Positions 9,217 to 17,704 of a stretch of DNA of 64,000 nucleotides are shown here, one piece after another. The notes beneath the pieces were generated by a model. That model did not search any database and was not told the DNA's origin. It saw only the letters and a program-made list of their open reading frames with translations. A program made the position numbers and the translations under genes. The first letter of the stretch is position 1. The number at the start of each line of letters is the position of its first letter. Origin of the DNA: Paenibacillus sp. OVF10 (lineage in GTDB: Bacteria; Bacillota; Bacilli; Paenibacillales; Paenibacillaceae); contig CP094668.1 in the NCBI GenBank assembly GCA_022836915.1, positions 5,642,001 through 5,706,000 on the forward strand, in the 5' to 3' direction.

Positions 9217-9969
9217 TTAGATCACATACTTCGACTGTGCCTTCTCCACCTTGGAGATATAATTCTGTGTTTCGGAAGGCAAACGGTTAAGTACACTCAT
9301 CAGTTCGCTATCACTCGACACACCCAGACGTGAAACACGGCCTGGTCCTGCATTATATGCAGCAAGCGCCATCTTCACTTCTCCACCGAAACGCTGGAGC
9401 TGAAGGGAAAGATACTTCGTACCCGCATCAATGTTCTGGGCAGGGTCAAATGAATTACTCACACCCAGCCCTGCAGCCGTGCCATCCATTAATTGCATGA
9501 GCCCTTTGGCACCGGCAGAGGACACCACATTTGGATTAAAATTGGACTCTGTGTCAATGACCGCCTTGATCAATGATTCAGGAACACCATACTTCGCACT
9601 TGCCTCGGCAATCAAAGATTCAAAATCCGTAGGTACAGATGCACCGGAATCCACGATTCCTGTAATGGATGAAGATAATAAAGACTCAACGATGTTATTG
9701 GAGACAGAGGACGATCCTGCCGTATTTAAATCCGGATTGTACGTGCTTCCGAGTTGCAGCCACAACAAACCATCACTGGATCTTTTGGAGACCGTAGCGG
9801 TGGAATCTGTATTGCTCGTCGAATTGGCACCCGTGCCTAACAGCCCGTCCATCACATTGGCGAAATCCACTGTTGAACCAGCATCCGATTGTGATCCACT
9901 GGTTTGGTTATTCACATTGGATAATTGCAGTTCCAACAACTGCCGCGATCCGCTTGGATCAATCTGCAT
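9217..9969 (-). CDS. Soluble lytic transglycosylase (SLT domain) protein
   Basis: 250 residues. The first ~115 are low-complexity and Ser/Thr/Asn-rich with no obvious signal peptide. Residues about 122-245 form a lysozyme-like SLT domain: KYGVPESLIKAVIDTESNFN contains the catalytic glutamate (E141), followed by GAKGLMQLMDGTA and the AAYNAGPGRV signature. Such enzymes cleave peptidoglycan with formation of 1,6-anhydro-muramic acid. The organisation resembles Bacillus YjbJ/CwlQ. Lack of a signal sequence is odd for a wall enzyme but is seen in that group. No partner genes are evident. Confidence 0.85.
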   Translation of the reverse strand: MQIDPSGSRQLLELQLSNVNNQTSGSQSDAGSTVDFANVMDGLLGTGANSTSNTDSTATVSKRSSDGLLWLQLGSTYNPDLNTAGSSSVSNNIVESLLSSSITGIVDSGASVPTDFESLIAEASAKYGVPESLIKAVIDTESNFNPNVVSSAGAKGLMQLMDGTAAGLGVSNSFDPAQNIDAGTKYLSLQLQRFGGEVKMALAAYNAGPGRVSRLGVSSDSELMSVLNRLPSETQNYISKVEKAQSKYVI

Positions 9970-10088
9970 GAGTTATACCCACTCCCGTATAATTAAGCGT
10001 ATTATGACCTTATTCTACATCGTTTTACAGCAAGGTTCCATTGTTTTCAAAAAAATATATGAATCTCTCCATATAACTTGCACATATA

Positions 10089-10140
10089 CGAAAAAACCTT
10101 CTGTAATTCACCACATTTGGGTGAGAACAGAAGGCTTTTG
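10089..10140 (-). terminator. Intrinsic terminator
   Basis: AAAGCCTTCTGT...ACAGAAGGTTTTTT on the minus strand, with an inner stem (TCACCCAAATGTGGTGA). It follows the 10159-10572 gene. Confidence 0.8.
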
Positions 10141-10158
10141 AATGAACCATTTTACACG

Positions 10159-10572
10159 TTAGCGAGCAAATGGAATCATGAAAAAATAACTCAGCGTGGC
10201 TACAATACCTAGTCCAATGGACCAAGCTCCTGCTGTCTTACGACCATTCACATATGCATAGTAACCCAGTACGGCTGCGGCCGGTCCAAGTACGATTGAC
10301 CACATGAACAAAGACGCGATCCCGAAGGCAAGTCCCATGTAACCCGCAACCTTGCCTGTTGATTCCATGACCCGGTCTGCCTCATGTTTCTCAGGTACAG
10401 GCTCTGCCCGTTCAGTACCTCCAGTTCTTACAACAGTCGGAGGAGCAACCTCTGCCCCATATTCTTCCCGATGTGCTTTTCTGGGATAATCGACACGCAT
10501 ACGCTGTTTTTCAACGTCACCCTTGGTTTCAGGGCGATCAGTAGAATGGATTTTATTATCGTCATTTTTCAT
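10159..10572 (-). CDS. Small membrane protein with C-terminal DUF4190-like domain
   Basis: 137 residues. The N-terminal ~70 are charged and disordered (many Lys, Glu, Arg and Pro). The C-terminal part has two hydrophobic segments separated by a short polar turn (AGYMGLAFGIASLFMWSIVL, then AGAWSIGLGIVATLSYFFMI). The phrase GPAAAVLGYYAYVNGRK is typical of DUF4190 proteins. Function is unknown. It appears to be a single-gene unit with its own terminator. Confidence 0.65.
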   Translation of the reverse strand: MKNDDNKIHSTDRPETKGDVEKQRMRVDYPRKAHREEYGAEVAPPTVVRTGGTERAEPVPEKHEADRVMESTGKVAGYMGLAFGIASLFMWSIVLGPAAAVLGYYAYVNGRKTAGAWSIGLGIVATLSYFFMIPFAR

Positions 10573-10607
10573 TTGGAAGCACCTCCGTTATGAATAGGGA
10601 TGACTGC

Positions 10608-10825
10608 TCACTTGGGTTTGAACGTGTGACAGCATGTTGCAGAGGATGTGCGTGCGTGATCATGGTGATCGGAGTCAAATGTCTCACCGGCAAATTCCTC
10701 ATGCAGACGACGGGTGGCATGTTGGTCAATGTCAATCATGATGGCATCAGCGTGGCAGAAGTTGTTTTCTCCCAAAAGTTGCAGTTGGAGACGCTGCATT
10801 TGACAATTGGTTTGTCTTGGCTCAT
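10608..10825 (-). CDS. DUF1540 small cysteine-rich protein, frameshifted
   Basis: Found only after frame repair. An ATG at 10825 with AGGTGAT six bases upstream starts MSQDKPIVKCSVSNCNFW. Adding one G to the GGG run at 10771-10773 (TTTTGGGAGAAAAC) continues as GENNFCHADAIMIDIDQHA and ends CCHTFKPK. The total is 72 residues, with the CxxxxC...C cysteine pattern of DUF1540 and a conserved HHDHARTSSATCCH tail. Cysteine and histidine spacing suggests metal binding; function is unknown. A 113-residue open frame overlapping here begins inside the ypuI terminator and is not a gene. Confidence 0.8.
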
Positions 10826-10937
10826 TTTTTATCACCTCGACTACTATTGTCTCCCCGCCACAAACCTGATATTCCCCGTCAAAATGCCAGATGATGACAT
10901 GATCACACCTCGTCTGATTCTCACTAAAAACACAAAA

Positions 10938-10958
10938 AAACCGCCACAAGGGCGGTTT
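10938..10958 (-). terminator. Intrinsic terminator of ypuI
   Basis: AAACCGCC CTTG TGGCGGTTT on the minus strand followed by TTTTGTGTTTTT, about 35 bp past the ypuI stop. Confidence 0.88.
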
Positions 10959-10990
10959 CGTCCAATTTCATATTAAGGTTTAAACGTTAA

Positions 10991-11497
10991 TTAGGCGTGA
11001 TTCCGTTGATTTTGCATACGGCGCTGAGTCAGGTAATCACTTTCATAATATGCCAGATCATCGCGCAATTCTTCGTACGTTTTGGAAACCTCAAGAATGA
11101 CATCCCGTACTGCACGGATTGGCTTGTCACGGAAACGAATGGCATCTTGTCCTGTGTAAGCGTATCTTCCGTCTTCGGAATAACATTCATTTTTGGGATA
11201 GAAAAAGCTGTTTACGCATTGATGATACGTATTATAAAGAGCCTTTTCGGCAAAATCGACATCAAAGTTGGCACGACGCAGCACAACGCCAAGTTTTTCG
11301 TAAGAAACTTCAGAAAAAACGAGCAAATGACGGAGATCTGAAAGAAATCCTTTGTAGAAGGCTGTTGATTCTTCCGTCTGATTCTGATCCAGTTCAGGCA
11401 AAGCATTCTCATTCAAAAATTTTTCAATCCGATCGATAGCCGGTTTTAACTTTTCCCTAGTTGACTCACATGTTTTCTGTACATTGGCTGCTGACAT
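10991..11497 (-). CDS. ypuI: YpuI family (DUF3907) protein
   Basis: 168-residue, mainly helical cytosolic protein. It matches remembered Bacillus YpuI features: a central YNTYHQCVNSFFYPKNECY block, then EDGRYAYTGQDAIRF, and a final LRDDLAYYESDYLTQRR motif. A predicted signal peptide or membrane segment is absent. Function is unknown to me. It is monocistronic with a strong terminator and GGGGGAGCTA upstream of the ATG. Confidence 0.8.
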   Translation of the reverse strand: MSAANVQKTCESTREKLKPAIDRIEKFLNENALPELDQNQTEESTAFYKGFLSDLRHLLVFSEVSYEKLGVVLRRANFDVDFAEKALYNTYHQCVNSFFYPKNECYSEDGRYAYTGQDAIRFRDKPIRAVRDVILEVSKTYEELRDDLAYYESDYLTQRRMQNQRNHA

Positions 11498-11779
11498 AAA
11501 GGTAGCTCCCCCTTAAATAAGTCCTTACATATAGGTCGGCCAACGGTGGTTTTCCCTGACCTTTGAATTCTCAGCTATAATCCTACCATAAAAAGATGAC
11601 GAGCGGTATCCCTTAATCATGCTTTCCGCTTCTGCCGTTGAACATGCCTATTATCCGCAGTTAGACTCGAACTCGCCTGCATAAAAATATCCGCTTTTTC
11701 TAACGATAGATATAACCAGTGACAACGACGAAGCACTGTTAATGATTGTCCAAAATGAACGAAGGAGGTTCCATCCACC

Positions 11780-13654
11780 ATGTCCAGACCGAAATGGATT
11801 AACTGGGCCCTTGCAGCTGGTGCAGGAGCACTCGCCCTGACGCTCTTGCTTCCAACATCCAATCGTCCAGAACCTAAGCCAAGTGCCCTGTCCGACTCTG
11901 CTCATGAAGAGCACACGAGTAAGCAGCGTCTGAAAGTGCAGGATGTCAAAGCAACCGATCTTCTGACCCGTATGGATGCCAAGCAACATCTCAGTATCAT
12001 GCTGGAGAAAACCGCCACAATGAATGCTGCGCAGGTTAGCCGATATGTGAATGATCTCCAACGTTCACATGAACATATCAGATCCATTCATCTCATGAAT
12101 ACCAATGGCTCTTTTAATAAGCCCTTTGATCAGGCCTCCACACAAGGAAGCAAGTTGGAACAACAGAAGCTTCAACATTCGTTCAATCTTGCCAAAAAAG
12201 CGGTAAACAAACGTCAAAGTTTTGAATCCTCTTCTTTTCCTTTGGGAAAGGAAAAATATTTTGTTATGGGGCAACCCTCCAAAGATGGCAAAAGAGCTGT
12301 AATTGCCTTGTTCAGCCAGAACGTATTAAATGCTGTTGAACAACATCAGCGCAAAAATCTTCGCATGATCCCTTATCCGCGTGAGGGTAAATTCAAAATT
12401 GAGTCTGTTCACCCGGATACGCTTAACGAAATCACAGTGAAGACCGGACATGATAATGCAAATGCCAGTCATTTTTACGAAAATGAAATCGTCATCCGAT
12501 TTCGCCAGGATCCCGGTGAACGGGATATGCGTATCATTAAATCCGATCTGAGAGCGCAATCTGCGCGCAAGCTGGGATACACGTATGTTTTTCGGTCAGA
12601 ACACATGAGTTACAAACAATTGCACAGTTATTTCGAAAGCAAATGGAATCCACTCTATATGGAACCCCACTATATGTATTTAACCAATGATACTGTAACT
12701 GAACAAACAGATGTAACGATACCCAATGACATTTTGTTCTCCGATTATCAGTGGAACCTGCCTGCGATTGAGACAAACAGAGGTTGGAATATTACCAAGG
12801 GAAATAAAGATGTCATCGTTGCGGTGGTCGACACGGGGGTTGATATGAATCATCCTGACCTGAAGGGCAAGCTCCTTGAGGGTTATAATGTGGTCGAGCC
12901 GGGAAGCCAACCGATGGATGATGTGGGACATGGGACACACGTCGCAGGCATTATCGGCGCTACTGTCAACAATAATGAAGGCGTGGCAGGCATGAGCTGG
13001 TATAACAAGGTACTACCGGTTAAAGTACTCGACAACTCAGGTTCTGGTACCACGTATGCCGTTGCCGAAGGCATCATCTGGGCAGCCGATCATGGAGCCA
13101 AAGTGATCAACATGAGTCTGGGCAATTATGCTGATGCGCAATTTCTTCATGATGCCATCAAATACGCTTTTGACCGGGATATCGTCCTGATTGCAGCCAC
13201 GGGGAACGATAATACAGAGCGTCCAGGATACCCAGCTGCTTATCCGGAAGTATTTGCCGTATCTGCTACGGACCCGGATATGAGCAAAGCTTCCTATTCC
13301 AACTACGGGGACTATGTGGATGTGATGGCTCCGGGGTCCAGCATCGCCAGTACCTATCCAAACAATCAGTATGCGGCCTTATCTGGAACGTCCATGGCTA
13401 GCCCTCATGTAGCCGCACTTGCAGGTTTGATTCGTTCGTTGAACCCGGACTTGACCAACACGGAAGTGATGGATTTGATGCGCCAAAGTGTTATTGACCT
13501 CGGTGATCCTGGTCACGACAAGTATTTCGGCTATGGGCAAATCGATGTCTATAAGGCACTGCAAGCCGCATCAGGCAACAGCGCTCCTTTGCAATTCTGG
13601 CCGCAACATGTCAGACAACAAATGGATAATACGATGAAAAAGTATACCCAGTAA
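11780..13654 (+). CDS. Exported subtilisin-like serine protease (S8 family)
   Basis: 624 residues. An N-terminal signal peptide or anchor (about residues 7-26, INWALAAGAGALALTLLLPT) is followed by a long, ~300-residue pre-region rich in Gln, Lys and His. The subtilase catalytic domain then carries Asp351 (VAVVDTGVDMNHPDL), His384 (DVGHGTHVAGIIGA) and Ser538 (LSGTSMASPHVAALAG). GNDNTERPGYPAAYPE contains the oxyanion-hole Asn. The pre-region is much longer than a classical I9 propeptide, so it may be a chaperone or anchoring module. GAAGGAGG precedes the start. It probably acts outside the membrane; target unknown. Monocistronic, terminator downstream. Confidence 0.9.
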   Translation: MSRPKWINWALAAGAGALALTLLLPTSNRPEPKPSALSDSAHEEHTSKQRLKVQDVKATDLLTRMDAKQHLSIMLEKTATMNAAQVSRYVNDLQRSHEHIRSIHLMNTNGSFNKPFDQASTQGSKLEQQKLQHSFNLAKKAVNKRQSFESSSFPLGKEKYFVMGQPSKDGKRAVIALFSQNVLNAVEQHQRKNLRMIPYPREGKFKIESVHPDTLNEITVKTGHDNANASHFYENEIVIRFRQDPGERDMRIIKSDLRAQSARKLGYTYVFRSEHMSYKQLHSYFESKWNPLYMEPHYMYLTNDTVTEQTDVTIPNDILFSDYQWNLPAIETNRGWNITKGNKDVIVAVVDTGVDMNHPDLKGKLLEGYNVVEPGSQPMDDVGHGTHVAGIIGATVNNNEGVAGMSWYNKVLPVKVLDNSGSGTTYAVAEGIIWAADHGAKVINMSLGNYADAQFLHDAIKYAFDRDIVLIAATGNDNTERPGYPAAYPEVFAVSATDPDMSKASYSNYGDYVDVMAPGSSIASTYPNNQYAALSGTSMASPHVAALAGLIRSLNPDLTNTEVMDLMRQSVIDLGDPGHDKYFGYGQIDVYKALQAASGNSAPLQFWPQHVRQQMDNTMKKYTQ

Positions 13655-13683
13655 TCGTAATGAGGATAATCTGTAAAAAATAC

Positions 13684-13720
13684 AAAAGCAGCTGCGCCCC
13701 GGGGCGTACGCTGCTCTTTT
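13684..13720. terminator. Intrinsic terminator between convergent genes
   Basis: AAAAGCAGC..CGCCCC/GGGGCG..GCTGCTCTTTT long stem. It sits after the subtilase stop and before the 3' end of the convergent coat gene; T and A runs on both sides allow bidirectional use. Confidence 0.85.
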
Positions 13721-13754
13721 GGTTTACATCCAATTCCCGGGGCACCCGCCGCAA

Positions 13755-14011
13755 TTAGCGCTTGCGAGAAGATGTGCGGGCTTTACTTGATTTTTTCACG
13801 GATTTTTTCTTCGGATTATGGCTGGATACATAACAAGGGTCTTCTTCTTTGACAACAACAGGATACATGTGGTGATGAATCGGAACACAGTGATGTTTTT
13901 GATCACTTCAATCGGGTGGATTACAGGTACGATTTGTGGGATGTAATAATCCTCAACAACCTGGATCGGGTCACAGACAATCGGGCAAAGCGGTGGACAG
14001 TAATGGTTCAT
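13755..14011 (-). CDS. CotD-like spore coat protein, frameshifted
   Basis: Visible only after frame repair. An ATG at 14011 starts MNHYCPPLCPIVCDPIQVVE, with AAGGGAGTTGG upstream. One extra A in the A5 run at 13896-13900 continues as EVIKKHHCVPIHHHMYP and ends in a Lys/Ser/Arg-rich tail (KKSSKARTSSRKR), 85 residues in all. Repeated Tyr/Pro/Ile/Val blocks, His clusters, scattered Cys and a basic tail are typical of small CotD-type inner spore-coat proteins. Expression in the mother cell late in sporulation is expected from the family, but I see no clear sigma-K promoter. Confidence 0.7.
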
Positions 14012-14097
14012 TTCAAAACCAACTCCCTTTCTGGTGATACTATAACCTATTGCAACAGATCGAAAGTGGATTGGATGTATGTCCATAGTCCGAAAAA

Positions 14098-15617
14098 TTA
14101 TATGAGCGGTAGCCTGTCCGCCACTGTCCCACCCTGCCCAGGTGTTACTCTGTCAATGACTTGGCACAGTACACGAAGTCCTTCACACAAAAGCTCAACA
14201 TTTGTTACAGTGAAGCAGATACGCAGACTTGGTGTATCCATCTCCCCTACATAACAGGCGGAACCAGGGAGGAAAGAGACCCCAGCAGCAAGCGACTGAT
14301 GATGCAACTCACGCATATCCAAGTTACTCGGAAGTTGGAGCCACAGATTCAGTCCTCCCTCTGGCAAGCGCCATTGCATGCCCATAGTAGCATGCTCTTC
14401 CAGCACTTTAGAAGCTGCGCACAAGCGAGAATACAATTCATCCCTCAATCGGGATACATAGGCACCGTACTGATTCTGAATAAAAGATTGCAGTGCCTTT
14501 TGTGTAAGCAGCGGACTCCCCAAATCCGCAGTAGATTTCGCGGCCACAAGCCGGGTCAATACGCTTCCGTCTGCGATGGCGCAGGCTATACGGCAACCGG
14601 GAGACAACACCTTGCTGAAGCTTTTGATATATACGACATGACCTGTCCCATCCATCGATTTAATGGAAGCCGGGGAGGGTCCCGAAAATAAAGATCTGCA
14701 AACGGATCATCCTCGAGAATGAGGCAGTGGTAGCTTTGCGCGAGATTAAGAAGCTGTGCTCGTCTTCTTGCACTCATCGTGATACCTGTTGGATTGTGAT
14801 AAGTCGGGATCGTATAGATCAGCTTGGGCGGATAGGTGTCACATAATCGGGTCAACAGATCAATACGCATGCCTTCGTCATCCATTGGGACCGTAATGAT
14901 CTTCGCGCCTCTACTCGTAAATACATCAATGGCTCCGGTATAGCTTGGTGCCTCCATGTATACAACATCCCCAGGTCCGACAAAAGTCCGTGCCACAAGA
15001 TCGATCCCCTGCTGTGCACCACTTGTAATTAACATGCGTTCAGGTGCAGCCTGTAGTCCACGCTCGGCAAAATGTTCGGCAAAGATCTGTCTAAGCTCCC
15101 GATCCCCCTGAAAAGATCCGTAAGCTGCCATACGCTCTGTGTGATCAGAGGAGAGTCGGTAGGCGCTGTCGATAATCTCGCGTGTAGGCAACAATTCCGG
15201 CTGAATCGCTGACATATGAAGTTCATACCGCACTTGAGGTGACGTATCAAAATGTCTCCAGAGCTGCGCTCGAGGTAAATAATCCACCAGTGCCATCTGC
15301 CAATTCCATGACGTACTGGATTCACTGTTGGCATTATTTCGCTGCGTTCGGTCCATATCCTCCGTCTGATCCACGTTCAATGTACCTCTCACATAACAAC
15401 CTTTCCCTTGGGAGCAGGTGATCAATTGAATCGCTTCAAGTTCAGCATACGCTTTGGATACAGTGACCAGGCTGACACCCAAATCCGCGGTCATTTTACG
15501 AACAGAAGGAAGTCGGGTTCCGGGTTCAATGAGTCCTGATCGGATGCGATCGGCAATCGTTAGCGCAATCTGCACGTACAATTTGGTACTGCTTCCCCGC
15601 TTTAATTCAATATGCAT
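14098..15617 (-). CDS. MocR/GntR-type PLP-dependent transcription regulator, frameshifted
   Basis: An N-terminal GntR winged helix-turn-helix (about residues 1-75; MHIELKRGSSTKLYVQIAL, then GTRLPSVRKMTADLGVS) is fused to a fold-type-I aminotransferase domain. PLP-binding lysine is in VVYIKSFSKVLSPGCRIA. Repaired length is about 506 residues. The frame breaks at 14685-14688: TATTTTCGGG needs another T to read LYFSGPSPASIKS. The ATG at 15617 has GGGGGAGC upstream and is preferred over the one at 15647. MocR proteins usually regulate the adjacent divergent gene and sense PLP or an amino-group metabolite; here that gene is the aminotransferase at 15725. Confidence 0.88.
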
Positions 15618-15630
15618 GTGTGCTCCCCCA

Positions 15631-15710
15631 ACTGTTATGATCTTCATTTTACTGTTATAGTGTAGTCCGTCTATTATAGTTTATAATATCAGTATAACAG
15701 TGAATAACAG
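15631..15710. promoter_or_regulatory. MocR operator-like array and divergent promoter region
   Basis: ACTGTTAT occurs as direct repeats at 15631-15638 and 15651-15658, exactly 20 bp apart. Its complement ATAACAGT occurs at 15694-15701, with a partial copy ATAACAG at 15704-15710. MocR regulators commonly bind such spaced half-sites between divergent genes. An AT-rich segment with TATAAT (15682-15687) lies in the middle and could serve as a -10 for the aminotransferase. Binding is inferred. Confidence 0.6.
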
Positions 15711-15724
15711 GAGATGAGAATAAC

Positions 15725-16954
15725 ATGAGTATCCCTTGGTCCAAAATGGCACAAAACACCCCTTCCTCTGTCGTTCGCGACATGCTCCAGGCCGCTCAGG
15801 CACCTGGAATGATCTCACTAGCCGGTGGATTACCAGCCCAGACTTCATTCCCGCTGGAAGCCATCCGCGTTGCATATGAAAAAGTATTTATGAGCGGAGC
15901 AGCCGCTCTTCAATATGCGGAGACTGAGGGTTACCGTCCTCTTCGCGCCAAAATCGCCGAACGTCTTGAATCCAAGGGCCTTCCCGCTTCACCCGATCAC
16001 ATGCTTCTCACTACGGGTTCACAGCAATCCATTGACTTGGTTTGCCGCATCCTTCTTGACCCGGGTGACCGTGTATTGGTTGAATCACCAACCTACCTCG
16101 CTGCTCTGCAAGTCATTCATTCCTATCAGGCTGAATCTCACGGCGTAGCCTGTGATGATCACGGCATGTTGCCTGAGTCTCTGGAGAAACAGCTCCAGTT
16201 GCATCGTCCAAAACTTGTCTACATTAATCCCACGTTCTCCAATCCTACGGGAAAAGTATGGTCCCGAGAAAGAAGACAGCAGGCTGTGGATCTGTGCCGC
16301 AAGTATGGTGTACTCATTCTGGAAGATGACCCCTATGGTGAAATTCGGTTCAATCCGGAGCAATTGGATGTCCCTGCTCTCGCAGAACTGGATGCAGCAT
16401 CCTATGACGGCCCTTCCAATGTTATCTACACCAGTACATTCTCCAAAACGGTAGCACCTGGCCTTCGTGCTGGCTGGATACTGGCTGCTCCCGATATTGT
16501 CAAAATGGCAGCACGAGCCAAACAAGGTGCCGACTTGCACTCCAGCAGCATTGACCAAAGAGCGCTTCATGCACTACTTGAATCTTTCGATCTGGATGCG
16601 CATATTCGCCATATTTCAGAGGATTACGAACAACGCATGAAAACACTGACGACTCTTATGGCAGCCAAAGCTTGGGAAGGCATCTCGTGGAATTCACCAC
16701 AAGGTGGCATGTTCTTGTGGCTGCAATTGCCTGAAGGCATGCTTGCAAGCAATCTGTTCACTTACGGTATCCAGGAGAAAGTGTGCATTGTGCCAGGTGA
16801 TTCCTTCTATGCAGGTACACCAGAGTTAAACCGCATGCGAATCAACTTTACTCATACGGACCCTGAGCTCCTTCCGGAAGCCGTGGAAAGAATGGATCGC
16901 GCCATCCAACGTTGGCATGCTTCCTTAACATCGGACAGTGTTGTTACACTGTAA
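15725..16954 (+). CDS. PLP-dependent aminotransferase, 2-aminoadipate/LysN-like
   Basis: 409-residue fold-type-I aminotransferase. PLP lysine is K241 in YTSTFSKTVAPGLRAGW. Other family signatures are ISLAGGLPAQTSFPLEA at the N-terminus, LTTGSQQSIDLVCR and YINPTFSNPTGKVW. The sequence type is that of MocR-like aminotransferases acting on 2-aminoadipate, aromatic or branched amino acids; the exact substrate cannot be told. AGGAGATGAG precedes the ATG. It is divergent from a MocR regulator, which very probably controls it. Confidence 0.88.
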   Translation: MSIPWSKMAQNTPSSVVRDMLQAAQAPGMISLAGGLPAQTSFPLEAIRVAYEKVFMSGAAALQYAETEGYRPLRAKIAERLESKGLPASPDHMLLTTGSQQSIDLVCRILLDPGDRVLVESPTYLAALQVIHSYQAESHGVACDDHGMLPESLEKQLQLHRPKLVYINPTFSNPTGKVWSRERRQQAVDLCRKYGVLILEDDPYGEIRFNPEQLDVPALAELDAASYDGPSNVIYTSTFSKTVAPGLRAGWILAAPDIVKMAARAKQGADLHSSSIDQRALHALLESFDLDAHIRHISEDYEQRMKTLTTLMAAKAWEGISWNSPQGGMFLWLQLPEGMLASNLFTYGIQEKVCIVPGDSFYAGTPELNRMRINFTHTDPELLPEAVERMDRAIQRWHASLTSDSVVTL

Positions 16955-17023
16955 TGAACTGTCATAAACGCTTCGCTATTCCATTAGTGTATGAAGGTTA
17001 AATAACTTGATATGAGAAATAAA

Positions 17024-17072
17024 AATAAGGCGGCAGGCCCGAGAATCTCGGAACTGCCGCCTTATTTTTATA
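17024..17072. terminator. Bidirectional intrinsic terminator
   Basis: AAAATAAGGCGGCAG...CTGCCGCCTTATTTTT with an inner CCGAGAATCTCGG hairpin. It lies between the convergent aminotransferase gene (+) and rnpB (-), and could serve both. Confidence 0.88.
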
Positions 17073-17210
17073 GAACCTGTTATCAACAGAAGTTATGTTT
17101 TTTTAGATGTTCATGGGTCCTTCTGATCAGTCAGGCCATCGGATGATTCATACGAGTTGTCCTCGACTGATAGGTGGACTACATTGTGTTGCTATGGTGT
17201 TGTTGTTGCA

Positions 17211-17630
17211 GTTAGGAAAGCTTACCGTAAGCCGGGTTCTGTGCTCTTCGTGGTTCATACGGGAACTACCCTCCCACCAGAAGCGACAATCATCTATCTA
17301 GGCCATGCATTGCTGCACAGCTCAAGCGACCAACCTAGACACACCTCGGGCTAAGGTTGCCTCCTCCGAAAAGGCGGCTGTGTCCCATTAGGTCTTGCTC
17401 CAGATGGGGTTTACCAGGAACGAAGTCACCAGCGTTCCTCGGGGTCTCTTACACCTCGGTTCCATCCTTGCCTGTGCCGGAAAATCCGGCCATCGGCGGT
17501 CCATTTCTGTGGCACTATCCTTCAACTCGCGCTGACTGGACGTTATCCAGCATCCTGCCCTGTGGAGCCCGGACTTTCCTCTCGTGGCAACAAAGGCCAC
17601 CAGCGATTGTCTGTCAAGCTTTCCGAACAA
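17211..17630 (-). ncRNA. rnpB: RNase P RNA (catalytic subunit), type A-like
   Basis: About 420 nt. The 5' and 3' ends form the P1 helix: GGAAAGCTT (17624-17616) pairs with AAGCTTTCC (17223-17215). Near the 5' end is GAGGAAAGTCCGGGCTCC, followed by CACAGGGCAGGATGC. In the middle is GGTAAACCCC...GGAGCAAGACC, and near the 3' end GATAGATGATTGTCGC and AGAACCCGGCTTA. These are universally conserved RNase P core elements (P4 and J regions). The AGAACCCGGCTTA and GAGCAAGACC forms resemble the ancestral type A RNA, not the Bacillus subtilis type B. The RNA processes the 5' end of pre-tRNA. Ends are approximate. Confidence 0.93.
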
Positions 17631-17638
17631 CATTACAT

Positions 17639-17667
17639 AGTATACAGGCATTTAGGTTCCCAGACAA
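17639..17667 (-). promoter_or_regulatory. SigA promoter of rnpB
   Basis: On the minus strand TTGTCT (17667-17662), 17-bp spacer, TATACT (17644-17639). Predicted transcription start about seven bases on agrees with the P1-defined 5' end of the RNA near 17630. Confidence 0.8.
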
Positions 17668-17704
17668 GCTTAATATTACTGGAAACCACATAGCAACGGT
17701 CTTT

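Noticed and set aside
10608..10949. 113-residue open frame starting MWRFFCVF
   Set aside because: It begins inside the ypuI terminator; only its C-terminal part matches a real family (DUF1540), which is reached from a different start after a one-base repair.
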